From: Vibrio sp. SS-MA-C1-2
GTDB lineage: Bacteria > Pseudomonadota > Gammaproteobacteria > Enterobacterales > Vibrionaceae
Reading direction: 5' to 3'
Length of the DNA stretch: 64,000 nt
Assembly: GCF_021513135.1 (NCBI RefSeq)
Contig: NZ_CP090981.1
Location: 2,778,025-2,842,024, forward strand
Shown here: in pieces, positions 16,633 to 25,606 of the stretch
Layout of the letters: every line of letters begins with the position of its first letter
Numbering within the stretch: the first letter of the stretch is position 1
Position numbers and translations under genes: made by a program
Notes under the pieces: generated by a model
Database searches by the model: none
What the model was told of the DNA's origin: nothing
Seen by the model: only the letters and a program-made list of their open reading frames with translations

Positions 16633-17937
16633 TTATAAAACCTCAATAGAAATAGAAATCGCCCCCTGATAGGGTCCTGCTGATATAACATCATTATCCG
16701 TTTTAACTGGATAGACTTCAGCTTTAAAATCGATATTATTTTTATTGTTTTTATCTTTACTGTTTATATAACGACCTCTATTTCCACTTAATGCTAATGT
16801 TGTCATTTTATTCGGCTCCACAATTTCACCATTATCTTCAATCAATAATGCAATACCTTTATTGGATGTCATAAACGCATGGTTATCTTTAGAAGCAACA
16901 CCCATTAACCCTAATCGAACGTCTCCATCCACATTACAATCAAAGTTTAATTTGATCTCTCTTGGTGAGTAGCCTTGAGGTTTCTGGTTCAACGTTAAAT
17001 CTCGACTTGCTACCGTGCCCAAGTCAATACTCATTGTCGAACCTTCTCGAAGAGTACACTGTGCTGGAATCATAAGGTCGAGATTTAAATAAGTTTCTGC
17101 AATTGCCGTACGTTTTGGGTGATGATTGTTTAATCCTGCATACAGTTGACTAATTAAACCATTAAAATGAACTCGTCCTGAAATCGGCTGAGTAAATTTA
17201 ATATCAATCTTTCCTTCTCCTCCACCTTTTGTCTGGGTTGTAAAAATACTTCTCTTTTTATCTGTATCAATTTGTCGATCATTATCCATCAGTTTCAGCT
17301 TGCCCGTCGGCACTCGTTTACCAGAAAAAGGCACACTCTCTTCATGCCCCTTACCATTGATTGAGTAATAAGAAGCGACCGAAATTTCTGGCGTGATCTG
17401 AATATAGTTATTTCTCCCTTGTCGATGAACAGGATAGGATGTTGTAGCACTCAAATAGACATTATTCCTCTCATTTCCTGCTCTATTGTTATATCCACTC
17501 TGACAAATAAGTTCGACCCCGCCCTTACCATTACTATATTGCAAGGCATTAGCAATTAATTTCCCACTGTAGTTTTCACTGTTTTCTACCTGTTGTTGAA
17601 ATTGTTGGTGATATAGCTCTACGCCAGTCAACGATTGACACTCATTGTTCATTAAGTTCATTGATGGCAGCGCATTCGCTATCGAACTCCAACCAATGAA
17701 CAACAGAAAAAATAACGTTAATCTGTAATTGAAACGGGTTAATTGTCGAAAATAACTGAAGTTGCGAGTATACCCAAAGTCATTGGCGTTGCTAGTAGGC
17801 GGCAAGTGAGTGAGGCCCCATGAGTCTAGGAGTACTCTATGATTGGGGCGAATAAATATAGCCAACAACCTAACAACTTCAAGTAAGAAGGGGATAAACA
17901 GTAAGCGAGACGACTCGAGTAATAAATGAATATACAT
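16633..17937 (-). CDS. Fimbrial tip adhesin / minor pilin with in-frame ERIC insertion
   Basis: 434 aa product, last gene of the chaperone-usher operon. The ATG follows the chaperone stop immediately (TAGATG), implying translational coupling. After 14 codons an ERIC element (17769-17896) is read through in frame and contributes 42 residues. The signal-peptide core (LTLFFLLFIGWSSIANA) comes only after that, near residues 73-89. The mature part has the 'LNFDCNVDGDVRLGLMG' strand pattern and C-terminal beta-strand of pilin-like donor-strand domains, suggesting a lectin-type N-terminal domain plus a pilin domain. The family assignment is from context and weak strand signatures. Confidence 0.75.
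   Translation of the reverse strand: MYIHLLLESSRLLFIPFLLEVVRLLAIFIRPNHRVLLDSWGLTHLPPTSNANDFGYTRNFSYFRQLTRFNYRLTLFFLLFIGWSSIANALPSMNLMNNECQSLTGVELYHQQFQQQVENSENYSGKLIANALQYSNGKGGVELICQSGYNNRAGNERNNVYLSATTSYPVHRQGRNNYIQITPEISVASYYSINGKGHEESVPFSGKRVPTGKLKLMDNDRQIDTDKKRSIFTTQTKGGGEGKIDIKFTQPISGRVHFNGLISQLYAGLNNHHPKRTAIAETYLNLDLMIPAQCTLREGSTMSIDLGTVASRDLTLNQKPQGYSPREIKLNFDCNVDGDVRLGLMGVASKDNHAFMTSNKGIALLIEDNGEIVEPNKMTTLALSGNRGRYINSKDKNNKNNIDFKAEVYPVKTDNDVISAGPYQGAISISIEVL
17769..17896 (+). repeat. Full-length ERIC element inside the adhesin coding sequence
   Basis: 128 bp including both terminal TA dinucleotides. Contains all ERIC blocks: CATTGGCGTTGCTAGTAGGC, GAGGCCCCATGAGTCTAGG, ATGATTGGGGCGAATAAA, GCCAACAACC and ACTTCAAGTAAGAAGGGG. 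Removing it with one TA (126 bp) leaves the reading frame intact. Confidence 0.92.
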
Positions 17938-18681
17938 CTAGTTCACCGTTAGTTGTTGTTGGTGATAAGCGCCAAAGTCGTCAACGTACTCAATGTTGAT
18001 CTCATCGCCTTTTTTCAACGCAATACTGTTTTTAACTTGGAACTGCTGATGAGGCTTGATGACAGAAAGTAATTTATTTTTTAACACTCGATCCTGTGAT
18101 TCTTTAGCCGATAGAATCAAACGATGAACGGCAAAATAGTAAGGCGTTGGGTTGTTAATATTAATCACTTTTCCCTCATCATCCATATTAACTTCCATTT
18201 TAGACTCAGCATTCTCTCGATCTTTTTGTAAAGAACGAGGACGATAAATAAGTTTTATTTTTGTCTGCATAGCAAATTGCAACTGATTACTCTGCGCTAA
18301 ATTAGGCGGTAACTCTTGCAAATAAAACCAAAAAAGTGACTCTTGATCGCCGGGCAACGGAAATCCAGTCTTCATCACTCGAATACTTTGACGGCCTTTG
18401 CCATCAACCGTAAATAGAGAGGGCGTATTAACAAAAGTGCTGTTTGACAACAAAGGATCTTCTGATTCAATCCAGCTCTGTCCGCCATACCGTTTATCAT
18501 TACTGTTACTCACCACTAAAGTTTGCCCTTGGCTCTGCTCGGAATAAATCACTCGGGTCGTATTTAAACTAAAAGCGGCATAGCTCGATGTAGAAAATAG
18601 AGCGCTCACTAAAACAAAGAGCACTATATTCAATGGTTGTTGCTTTGCTTTGAAACATTTGGATATTACGTTTGTTTTCAT
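17938..18681 (-). CDS. Periplasmic fimbrial chaperone (PapD/FimC family)
   Basis: 247 aa. A long signal peptide (about residues 1-35, ending SSYA) is followed by an immunoglobulin-like domain. VIYSEQSQGQTLVVSN is the A1/B strand region, and SIRVMKTGFPLPGDQESLFWFYLQELPPN carries the conserved proline/aromatic segment before the F-G hairpin. IKLIYRPRSL is the classical G1-strand region that donates to pilins. It shepherds subunits to the usher encoded upstream. Followed without gap by the adhesin gene and preceded 58 bp away by the usher gene. Confidence 0.9.
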   Translation of the reverse strand: MKTNVISKCFKAKQQPLNIVLFVLVSALFSTSSYAAFSLNTTRVIYSEQSQGQTLVVSNSNDKRYGGQSWIESEDPLLSNSTFVNTPSLFTVDGKGRQSIRVMKTGFPLPGDQESLFWFYLQELPPNLAQSNQLQFAMQTKIKLIYRPRSLQKDRENAESKMEVNMDDEGKVININNPTPYYFAVHRLILSAKESQDRVLKNKLLSVIKPHQQFQVKNSIALKKGDEINIEYVDDFGAYHQQQLTVN

Positions 18682-18739
18682 CTTATTTAACTCTATAAAT
18701 GGATATAATTGAATGCCTGAGACTAACGGTAAAAATTAG

Positions 18740-21223
18740 TTACAGACAGCGCACACTGTTTAGATAACGGATCTGTTGCGACTGGTTGATATTGGATTGT
18801 GGATCGATAGAAAATGACCCTCGGCACTGTTCGGTATCGAATCGAATCTCTCTATTTATCATCTGAGTATCCAATACCGTCACCATCACTTCGCCATTAA
18901 GACCTACAGCAAACGTTTTTCCTTCCACATTGATCACAGTACCTAATGGCAAAGGGTGATCACTTTGATCGATCAACCGAAGAACGGCTCTTGAAACATA
19001 ATGTGCATCAAAATCAACCAAGTTCATTGCGCCACGAATAGGAAGTCGAGTCGCCACCATCTGGCCTATTTCTAAGTTATTCGTGAGAGTTGAGCTATCA
19101 ACGGTGATCTGATTTTGCTCATAAGGTTGGATATGGCTCAATAATACATAGCCTTCAGCGTTGGTTTTGTGTCCATTAACGATAACATCAGGCTGGTCAC
19201 CCACTTTGGCAATAATATAGTTATCAGAACGCTCTGATCCAAAAACAACCCCATCATTAAATAGCGCAACAGCCCCGGTTAAATTGCCACTTACCGTACT
19301 TTTCCCTTGGCTATTGAGATCCGCATGAAGGCTATAATTAGCTCGTTGCTGATCGGCTGAAAGGGTCGCTCTTAAGTAGTCAGGCTGGCCTTCTGCCATC
19401 GTTGTACCTAATGAGTAGGTATAATTTTCAAATGAGCCATTCTGTCCCACTTCAAGGGTGTCACCATTTTGATTATGAGTGTAAGTGCTATAAGCGTTAT
19501 GCGTACCACTACCAAAAGAGAGCGGGAAATTAAGGGTTAACAGCACTGAATGATCATCTTTACTGGCACTATAGTCCGTATAATTACCAGATACGCTATA
19601 ATTAATCCCACCAATATAACCACTAAATCCCGCAGAATAAGTAAGCTGATGGCGCTCTTGATTAAGGTAATCGTTATTTCTCGAATCAGAATAACTTGAA
19701 CTGTTACTTAGGTTATTACCTAAATTGTTACTTAGATAATGACCTGAACGATAATTATCTTGAGCCAAATTAAGATAAAAATTCACGCCATAAAAATCAT
19801 AGTTAGCATTAATCTCAAAACGGCTCTTATTTAATGACGGCTCTGAAAAATCATCATCTTGTTCAGCACGATTAATTCCCTGGCTAAAAGTGAAATACTG
19901 TGGAGATAAATTGATGTAACTCGATAATTGAAGATGAAAGCCAGAATCAAACTGCTGTGAATAGCTCGCTGAGATTCGATCACCATGATAGCTCTGATCG
20001 TTAAAGTCTTGGCTATTTGCTTGTTGATAATCGATACCTAATGCCCCCCACTCTCCCATATCAACAGCAACTCCAACCGCAAAACCGGCATAGATATCAG
20101 ATAATGTCATGCCTCCACGAACAGTATAACGATCAATGCCATACCCTAATTCTGTATAGAAAAAGGGATGGTCAAAATGGGATTGATCTTGGCGATAGAG
20201 TCCACCCGTCACTTCATACTGCCAAGTATCGTCACTTAATAACGAGGCGGTATCGCTCACGGTATAGGGATATCCTTTTTTTGTTCCATCCGCTGAAATC
20301 ACCTCTAACCAGATTTGATTATTTGATAAACGAGGAAGGTCATCGATAATAAATGCCCCAGCGGCAACCTGTTTGGTATAAATCAGATAATGACCTTGAT
20401 AGATATTTACCGTTGAGTTGCTATCTGCGACACCATGAATCAAAGGCGAATAATACTGTTTATAACGGGGCAATATTTCACTGTCACTACGAAATGAAAA
20501 GCCTAAATAAGGAATGGAGTCAATCATTTCACCTTGGGTTAATGATTCACCAATCACGACTTCACCTGCGACATCAATAATCGGTTTTGCCGCATAAGCT
20601 TGTTGAAATTCAAAATCACTTTGTAATAAATCTGTATCAGAGAAATTAGCTCGAATACGCCAATCACTTAAATTGATCCCTAAATCTGAATAAAAAGGCA
20701 AAACAAGATCATTAGATACCTGCTCACTGTATCTAGCAGAGAGTGAGTAATTAATAAACGCGCTATTGATACCGGAACTAAATTGACGCTGTTCAAAATC
20801 AATTTGTTGATCATTTTTTAAGTATTTGTTAGGAATAGAGACCGACAGCGCTAAATTAGCAGGATCATATTTTACCTTGCCATTTAATTGCTTAAAAAAC
20901 TCATTACATGTTGAATTAAGCAATTTATTTTCAGCTCGATAGTTTAGATTAATCCCTAAAAATTCTTTCTGCTTAAGACTAAAACAAGGAATATGTTCTC
21001 CCGTGCTATCTGTCACAATCATTACGCTCAAATAACCTAATGCTTTATGATTAAAGAATACATTTAGATGCTGTTTACCAAGTGGTAATTGGTGATATTC
21101 TTCTAATAACTGATCAACATTTGACGATAAATTTTGCTCACCTTGAATAAAAGCCGTATTAAAATCAGCGCCAAAAACTGGAGAAATAGCAAATAAAGTA
21201 ACAATAAAAATAGAAAAGCGCAC
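18740..21223 (-). CDS. Outer-membrane fimbrial usher (FimD/PapC family)
   Basis: 827 aa pore that assembles and exports fimbrial subunits. Signal peptide residues 1-18 (cleavage after SPVFG). The N-terminal chaperone-binding domain begins ADFNTAFIQG. A large 24-stranded barrel region follows, with the plug-domain motif GVADSNSTVNIYQGHYLIYTK near residue 265. The two C-terminal domains end with the paired cysteines (EQCRGSF and NSVRCL). Slightly shorter than FimD (878 aa) but all domains appear present. An ERIC element sits between the pilin gene and this gene. Confidence 0.93.
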   Translation of the reverse strand: MRFSIFIVTLFAISPVFGADFNTAFIQGEQNLSSNVDQLLEEYHQLPLGKQHLNVFFNHKALGYLSVMIVTDSTGEHIPCFSLKQKEFLGINLNYRAENKLLNSTCNEFFKQLNGKVKYDPANLALSVSIPNKYLKNDQQIDFEQRQFSSGINSAFINYSLSARYSEQVSNDLVLPFYSDLGINLSDWRIRANFSDTDLLQSDFEFQQAYAAKPIIDVAGEVVIGESLTQGEMIDSIPYLGFSFRSDSEILPRYKQYYSPLIHGVADSNSTVNIYQGHYLIYTKQVAAGAFIIDDLPRLSNNQIWLEVISADGTKKGYPYTVSDTASLLSDDTWQYEVTGGLYRQDQSHFDHPFFYTELGYGIDRYTVRGGMTLSDIYAGFAVGVAVDMGEWGALGIDYQQANSQDFNDQSYHGDRISASYSQQFDSGFHLQLSSYINLSPQYFTFSQGINRAEQDDDFSEPSLNKSRFEINANYDFYGVNFYLNLAQDNYRSGHYLSNNLGNNLSNSSSYSDSRNNDYLNQERHQLTYSAGFSGYIGGINYSVSGNYTDYSASKDDHSVLLTLNFPLSFGSGTHNAYSTYTHNQNGDTLEVGQNGSFENYTYSLGTTMAEGQPDYLRATLSADQQRANYSLHADLNSQGKSTVSGNLTGAVALFNDGVVFGSERSDNYIIAKVGDQPDVIVNGHKTNAEGYVLLSHIQPYEQNQITVDSSTLTNNLEIGQMVATRLPIRGAMNLVDFDAHYVSRAVLRLIDQSDHPLPLGTVINVEGKTFAVGLNGEVMVTVLDTQMINREIRFDTEQCRGSFSIDPQSNINQSQQIRYLNSVRCL

Positions 21224-21265
21224 AACATCACCATTTGTAGATTAATAACAAAAGGCTTCCTTGCC

Positions 21266-21394
21266 TATACCTAAAATAATTGGAGTTGCTAGTAGGCGGC
21301 AAGCGAGTGAAGCCCCATGAGTATAGAGGTTCTATATAATTGGGGTGAACGAGCGACGCCAACAACCTAGCAGCTTCAAGTATGAGGGGTATAT
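21266..21394 (+). repeat. Full-length ERIC element between pilin and usher genes
   Basis: 129 bp with TATACC at the left end and GGGGTATA at the right. Includes GCTAGTAGGCGGCAAGCGAG, AAGCCCCATGAGTATAG and ATTGGGGTGAACGAGCG. It lies within the fimbrial operon, so its hairpin-forming transcript separates the pilin and usher cistrons. Confidence 0.93.
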
Positions 21395-21404
21395 AAGTTA
21401 ACGC

Positions 21405-21959
21405 TTATAAGTAAACAATTTGATAAGTTGCATTACTTTTAACTGAACCTGCAAATGTCTGCACTTCTGTCGCAAAAAAGTTGGCTTTCATTTGAATGGC
21501 CTGAGATTCAAAGTCAAAGTTGGTATCCGCAGGCACTAATCCCTTATTTAAGACTTGAGTATCATCATCAAATAACACCTGAACCCCTACATGAGTCGTC
21601 GCAATATCATCAGAACTCAATACATCATCAAAACCACTCACACCCTGACCCACTAGATTAATTGACGCGGTATTAGCCAAACAACTTGTCGGATCCACTG
21701 CTGCGACGGCAAACTTCACATCACTAACCGTTGGTTTGCCGACTTGGTTATTAAAATCGGTTGTAGATACGATGCCTAAATCAACAAAACCTACTTCTGC
21801 CCCATCAACCACAATTTTTGTATCGCATGTCGTATTGGTAATCATGCCATTAAAATTAACAACCCCGCTATTCCCCGCACCATAGCTTGCTGATGACAAT
21901 AAAATAGAACAGATTGCTACCATTTGTTTCGTTCGGTTTATCACATCTTCATTTTTCAT
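21405..21959 (-). CDS. Major fimbrial subunit (FimA-like pilin)
   Basis: 184 aa from the ATG at 21959 (an upstream in-frame GTG at 21971 is less likely; GTGAGATT makes a plausible ribosome-binding site for the ATG). Signal peptide to about residue 29 (SSASYG). The mature protein has the pilin pattern: GVVNFNGMITNTTCDTK with the first conserved Cys, the second Cys in DPTSCLAN about 55 residues on, and a C-terminal beta-zipper strand ending NATYQIVYL. First gene of the four-gene operon. The operon promoter must lie in the AT-rich region above 21972. Confidence 0.88.
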   Translation of the reverse strand: MKNEDVINRTKQMVAICSILLSSASYGAGNSGVVNFNGMITNTTCDTKIVVDGAEVGFVDLGIVSTTDFNNQVGKPTVSDVKFAVAAVDPTSCLANTASINLVGQGVSGFDDVLSSDDIATTHVGVQVLFDDDTQVLNKGLVPADTNFDFESQAIQMKANFFATEVQTFAGSVKSNATYQIVYL

Positions 21960-21971
21960 AATTAATCTCAC

Positions 21972-22477
21972 TGTGGTTTAAAATAAACTGGTATATATTT
22001 CATCTTTATAAAAAGAGAGAATTAAAATGTCATTAATAAATAACGTTCAAAAGAGAAATCAACAACGAGAAATTACAATTAAATAACGAGCAAAACAATA
22101 ACAAATGTGAGAAGTGATCAAATGATGACCTAACGAGTATATTTATTGCCTAACAGAAAGATAACCACCTTATAATGAAAGATAAAAACAATTAAATAAC
22201 AATAACTTAATAGTTAAAACCCCATCAGTGAAAATAATTCAAAAAGTAAAATAGAAATTAGCAATCCATGAACTTCTTATTAGGAATAATCAAAATAAAA
22301 ATTGTATTATTTGCTCAATGAAAAAAACTTAATTAACAAGTCAGTGCTTCCATTAATATTATCTGATTAATACTCTCATTAAAAAATGTAGAGTTACGTT
22401 ATTAACTAATTTCATCAACACCAATATTAAATATCATTATTAAAAGTAAAAAACATTATAAATAAGGTTCTAATAAA
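21972..22477. other. AT-rich divergent intergenic region (fimbrial operon / OmpA gene)
   Basis: 506 bp, strongly AT-rich, between divergent genes. It must carry the promoters of the pilin gene and of the OmpA-family gene. No invertible element with clear inverted repeats, no ERIC copy and no gene was seen. Confidence 0.45.
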
Positions 22478-23527
22478 ATGAGTAAAGTAATTAATAAAAA
22501 AACCGTTATCGCAATTGCCTTAGCATCTATCACATCAGCAGCAATGGCTCCTGCTGCTTTTGCCGGAAATAGCTACATGGGTGGTGGTGTCGGTTATTCA
22601 GATTTTGAAGATGCCTGCTCAAATAGCAAGACAAAAGATGCCGGTGGCTGTGATGATGAAGATCTCGGTTATAACCTATTTGTTGGTTATCAATTTAATG
22701 ATTACTTTGCGATTGAAGGGGGTTACTTCGACCTTGGTAAAGCAGAAGTGAACAACGATAAATTTAGAACTCATGGCGGTACATTATCTGCAATTAGCCG
22801 CCTACCTTTAGGTGAACGTTTCTCCTTATTTGGTGAATTAGGCGCTTATGGTTATCACGCTGAAACTAACAATCGTACCGATAATGGTATTTCTCCAATG
22901 GCTGGTGCGGGTATTACTTATAAAATGAGTAATAGCTTTGATCTACAAGCACGATACCGTCGAACAGAGCAGATCGGACGTGATCGCAATACTGGCATGA
23001 ATGATAATAATTATATGGGATTAGAATTAGTCTATCATATTGGTCGCTCACCAATTGTTCCTATTGCAGCCGTTGTTGTAGAAGAAGTCATCCCGGTTGT
23101 CGAGCCAGAGCCTGTTGTTGAAGCCATAGTGGAACCAGTGATGCCAGTATATGTCACTAAAACGGCTCAAGATAATGAAACCGTACTGTTTGGTTTTGAT
23201 TCAGCAAACTTAGATTATCAAGCAAAATCAACACTGGATGAAGCGATTCGATTCGTTAATCAATATGAAAATAGCTCAATCAATTTATTGGCAAGAACTG
23301 ATACCCAAGGTCATTCCGATTACAATCAAAAACTCTCTGAACGTCGCGCAATGGCAGTTAAGCAATACTTAGTCAGTAATGGTGTGAGTATTGAAAAAAT
23401 CAGTGATACTGCGATTGGAGAAGATGGCATGGTTAACCATAACAAAACATCTCGCGCGAATGATCGTCGTGTCGAGTTAACGTTAACGGGTAACTACCAA
23501 GTCGAAGTGACCGCTAAAGCAAACTAA
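22478..23527 (+). CDS. OmpA-family outer-membrane protein
   Basis: 349 aa. Signal peptide residues 1-29 (cleavage after AAFA). An eight-stranded OmpA-like barrel covers about 30-190 (GGGVGYSDF, YNLFVGYQFNDYFAIEGGYF), with a Cys pair in the first loop. A Pro/Val/Glu-rich hinge (about 190-225) is followed by a C-terminal OmpA/MotB peptidoglycan-binding domain (VLFGFDSANLDYQAK ... LSERRAMAVKQYLVSNG ... RANDRRVELTL). Likely anchors the outer membrane to peptidoglycan. AAGGTTCTAATAAA precedes the start. It sits between the fimbrial operon and the ToxRS-like pair, so it could be a target of that pair; this is inference. Confidence 0.9.
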   Translation: MSKVINKKTVIAIALASITSAAMAPAAFAGNSYMGGGVGYSDFEDACSNSKTKDAGGCDDEDLGYNLFVGYQFNDYFAIEGGYFDLGKAEVNNDKFRTHGGTLSAISRLPLGERFSLFGELGAYGYHAETNNRTDNGISPMAGAGITYKMSNSFDLQARYRRTEQIGRDRNTGMNDNNYMGLELVYHIGRSPIVPIAAVVVEEVIPVVEPEPVVEAIVEPVMPVYVTKTAQDNETVLFGFDSANLDYQAKSTLDEAIRFVNQYENSSINLLARTDTQGHSDYNQKLSERRAMAVKQYLVSNGVSIEKISDTAIGEDGMVNHNKTSRANDRRVELTLTGNYQVEVTAKAN

Positions 23528-23546
23528 TTTCCCCTTAAAACCGACG

Positions 23547-23580
23547 TGAAGTTGCTGTCAATGCAGCAACTTCAATTATT
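23547..23580. terminator. Terminator between the OmpA-family gene and the ToxS-like gene
   Basis: TGAAGTTGCTG / CAGCAACTTCA hairpin with loop TCAATG followed by AATTATTTATT; placed between convergent genes. The T tract is imperfect. Confidence 0.65.
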
Positions 23581-23628
23581 TATTCTTGATAACAACAAAA
23601 ATATTTTCTTGTTACTTAAATTCAACCA

Positions 23629-24141
23629 CTAAAAACGATCCGTTCGGCGATAATAATTTAAACTGTCCATCGATGAAGGAACCGCCGTGACTAACTCTTT
23701 CCGATCTTGACTAAGAAAGAACTCCACATCATATTCAGTATTGCTATAAACTTTGCTCTCTTTTCTAAAATGCCAAAAACCGTCATCTTGAATAATTTGG
23801 AATATCTTATTTTTATAAATAATTTGAGAGCCACTAAGTTGGTAGTCAAAAGTGACAATATAGTGGAAGGTTTTTAAGCTATTATCTTTCATGGTATAAG
23901 TAATCGTACTTTCAAAGAAACCTTGCTGATCTTCAAAGCTAATTAAACGAAACTCATCACTTGAATTAAAACGACGATCAACTTTAGTACTCTCTTTAAT
24001 CACCGTTTTATAACCATACCAAGAGGTAAATTTTAATGGATTGTGATAACTAGAATAGAGTGTGAAAACCATCACGATAATAGAAACAACCAATAACAAA
24101 CCGACAGTCCATTGAATAACTAAATTTAGTTTTTTATTCAT
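23629..24141 (-). CDS. ToxS-like periplasmic effector of the membrane regulator
   Basis: 170 aa. A short cytoplasmic start (MNKKLN), one transmembrane helix (about residues 8-28), then a periplasmic domain rich in beta-strands. Its start overlaps the stop of the ToxR-like gene by 4 bp (ATGA), so the two are translationally coupled. Length, topology and linkage match ToxS (about 170 aa), which stabilises ToxR; a residue-level match was not established. May equally resemble the PsaF/MyfF partners of fimbrial regulators in Yersinia. Ends facing the OmpA-family gene. Confidence 0.65.
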   Translation of the reverse strand: MNKKLNLVIQWTVGLLLVVSIIVMVFTLYSSYHNPLKFTSWYGYKTVIKESTKVDRRFNSSDEFRLISFEDQQGFFESTITYTMKDNSLKTFHYIVTFDYQLSGSQIIYKNKIFQIIQDDGFWHFRKESKVYSNTEYDVEFFLSQDRKELVTAVPSSMDSLNYYRRTDRF

Positions 24142-25187
24142 AAAACCGCCTGATATTTTTCTTTTAGTTTAACTAACGCTTGTTGATAATCATCAATCCC
24201 ACCCTTAATATCAATGGTAAGAGGATGATTCTCTGGTGTAATAAAGACCATCACCAAAGAGTTATCAGCTTGATAAATATTAAGCTCTGCTTGTTTGGTT
24301 ACCTTTCCTTGCGCTTGACTATATCCTGATAAATATTGTTGTGTTAATTGATACAACGCAGTAAAGCGCGCTTTGGTCAGTGTTTCTCCCCTTGCTTTCA
24401 CCATTAATTCAGTCAAGCCATTCGGATTATTCAAATAAAGGGGTTGCTCATTCTCAACCGAATAAATCGTATAGTTACTATTATGTTTCATCGTTATTAA
24501 TGTACTGATTAACAGCAATGAAAGAGAGAATAAAGCAGTAACTGATATGATTATTCCCTTTCTCTTTTTCAAGTCCTTATCTTCAGAACCAAGTACTTTT
24601 GCTATTAAGGGAGTGACCTTTTCTTGTTTCTGGTTATTATCATTTGTTAAACACTGGCTTTCATCTTTTATATATTCAAGGACATTTAGCTCTTGAGGAT
24701 CGGTTATTTTTAATCCAATCTCATTTAATGACGCTTTTAACGGTTCACGATCAGAGTGACTACGCTCTTTTCTTGGGACATCAATGACAGCATCCATTAA
24801 GTTTTCAGCTTCACAATGATCTAATGACTGTAACGGCTTAATCACGATATCTTTAGAATAAACTTCAAAGATATACCCTTTTTTTCTGACCGTTTTTATA
24901 AAGAGCTCATTATCTTCACTCCCTGAAGTGATAGACTTAAAGTGCGATCTCAACTTCGACATAATATTTAATATTGATTGCTCGGTCACAATCTGATTTG
25001 GCCAAATCATATCAAGCAGTTGGTCTTTAGTCAGCAGTTCAAAAGGGTGTTGTAAAAGATAATGCAGTACTTCTGACTCTTTCGGCGTTAACTCTATTGA
25101 GCTGCTAATTTGCCCCTTATCTTGACTATGGTATTCAAGTAAGTTTTTACTGACCGTAAATGTCCATTGTTTAAAGCAAATAATCAT
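24138..25187 (-). CDS. ToxR-like membrane-bound winged-helix transcription regulator
   Basis: One-component membrane regulator: an N-terminal OmpR/PhoB-type winged helix (about residues 7-110; IELTPKESEVLHYLLQHP, then VTEQSILNIMSKLRSHF as recognition region, and the wing IKTVRKKGYIFEV). A long cytoplasmic linker, one transmembrane helix (about residues 211-232) and a periplasmic domain of about 115 aa follow. Unlike ToxR the periplasmic part has no Cys pair. The start used is the ATG at 25187 (AGGA, 5-base spacing). An in-frame ATG at 25238 would add 17 residues but lies at the edge of an ERIC remnant. Likely senses envelope conditions; targets may be the adjacent fimbrial and OmpA genes. Confidence 0.75.
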   Translation of the reverse strand: MIICFKQWTFTVSKNLLEYHSQDKGQISSSIELTPKESEVLHYLLQHPFELLTKDQLLDMIWPNQIVTEQSILNIMSKLRSHFKSITSGSEDNELFIKTVRKKGYIFEVYSKDIVIKPLQSLDHCEAENLMDAVIDVPRKERSHSDREPLKASLNEIGLKITDPQELNVLEYIKDESQCLTNDNNQKQEKVTPLIAKVLGSEDKDLKKRKGIIISVTALFSLSLLLISTLITMKHNSNYTIYSVENEQPLYLNNPNGLTELMVKARGETLTKARFTALYQLTQQYLSGYSQAQGKVTKQAELNIYQADNSLVMVFITPENHPLTIDIKGGIDDYQQALVKLKEKYQAVL

Positions 25188-25236
25188 ATACATCCTATAG
25201 GGAGTGCTTTTTAAGTTATTAGAATCGAAAATATCC

Positions 25237-25299
25237 ATATCCCTCTGCTTACTTGAAATTGCTTACAGCCGACTAGCAACGCCAATGACTTGGGATATA
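25237..25299 (-). repeat. Degenerate short ERIC element at the 5' end of the ToxR-like gene
   Basis: About 63 bp: TATCCCTCTGCTTACTTGAAATTGC, then CCGACTAGCAACGCCAATG and TGGGATATA, matching the two ERIC ends in reverse orientation with the middle lost. Its left end overlaps the in-frame ATG at 25236-25238. Confidence 0.65.
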
Positions 25300-25491
25300 A
25301 CTGATTAGTTTATTGATTTGTACTACATATTTAATTAATTAGGATCACATTTATCAAAACTTTAACTATTTTTAATTATTACCAAAGAAAGCGGGCAAAT
25401 TATCAGCAGTTAAACAAATATCGTGATCAAACTCTTGCAAAGCAGTGCAACATAACAGATAATTCACCCCGCTCTTAAAGAGCAAATCTAT

Positions 25492-25606
25492 GGAGGCTCC
25501 ATTGGTCCTCCCGCAACACTATCTTGTGTAATTGGTCAGATCCGGAAGGAAGCAGCCAGCGCTTGGGACGTGTGTGCCGGGATGTGGCTGGTGTGAGCCT
25601 CCACCC
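25492..25606 (+). ncRNA. ffs: 4.5S RNA, signal recognition particle RNA
   Basis: The small bacterial SRP RNA that binds Ffh and targets nascent membrane proteins. The ends pair (GGAGGCTCC with GAGCCTCC). The conserved domain IV core is intact: GGTCAGATCCGGAAGGAAGC opposite GTGTGCCGGGATG, with the GGAA tetraloop, plus CTCCCGCAACACTATC in the 5' arm as in E. coli 4.5S RNA. The gene stands free between the ToxR-like gene and the ERIC cluster. No clean T-tract terminator was identified. Confidence 0.96.

Noticed and set aside
21972-22477. Invertible promoter switch for the fimbrial operon
   Set aside because: No flanking inverted repeats and no recombinase gene seen in the neighbourhood.
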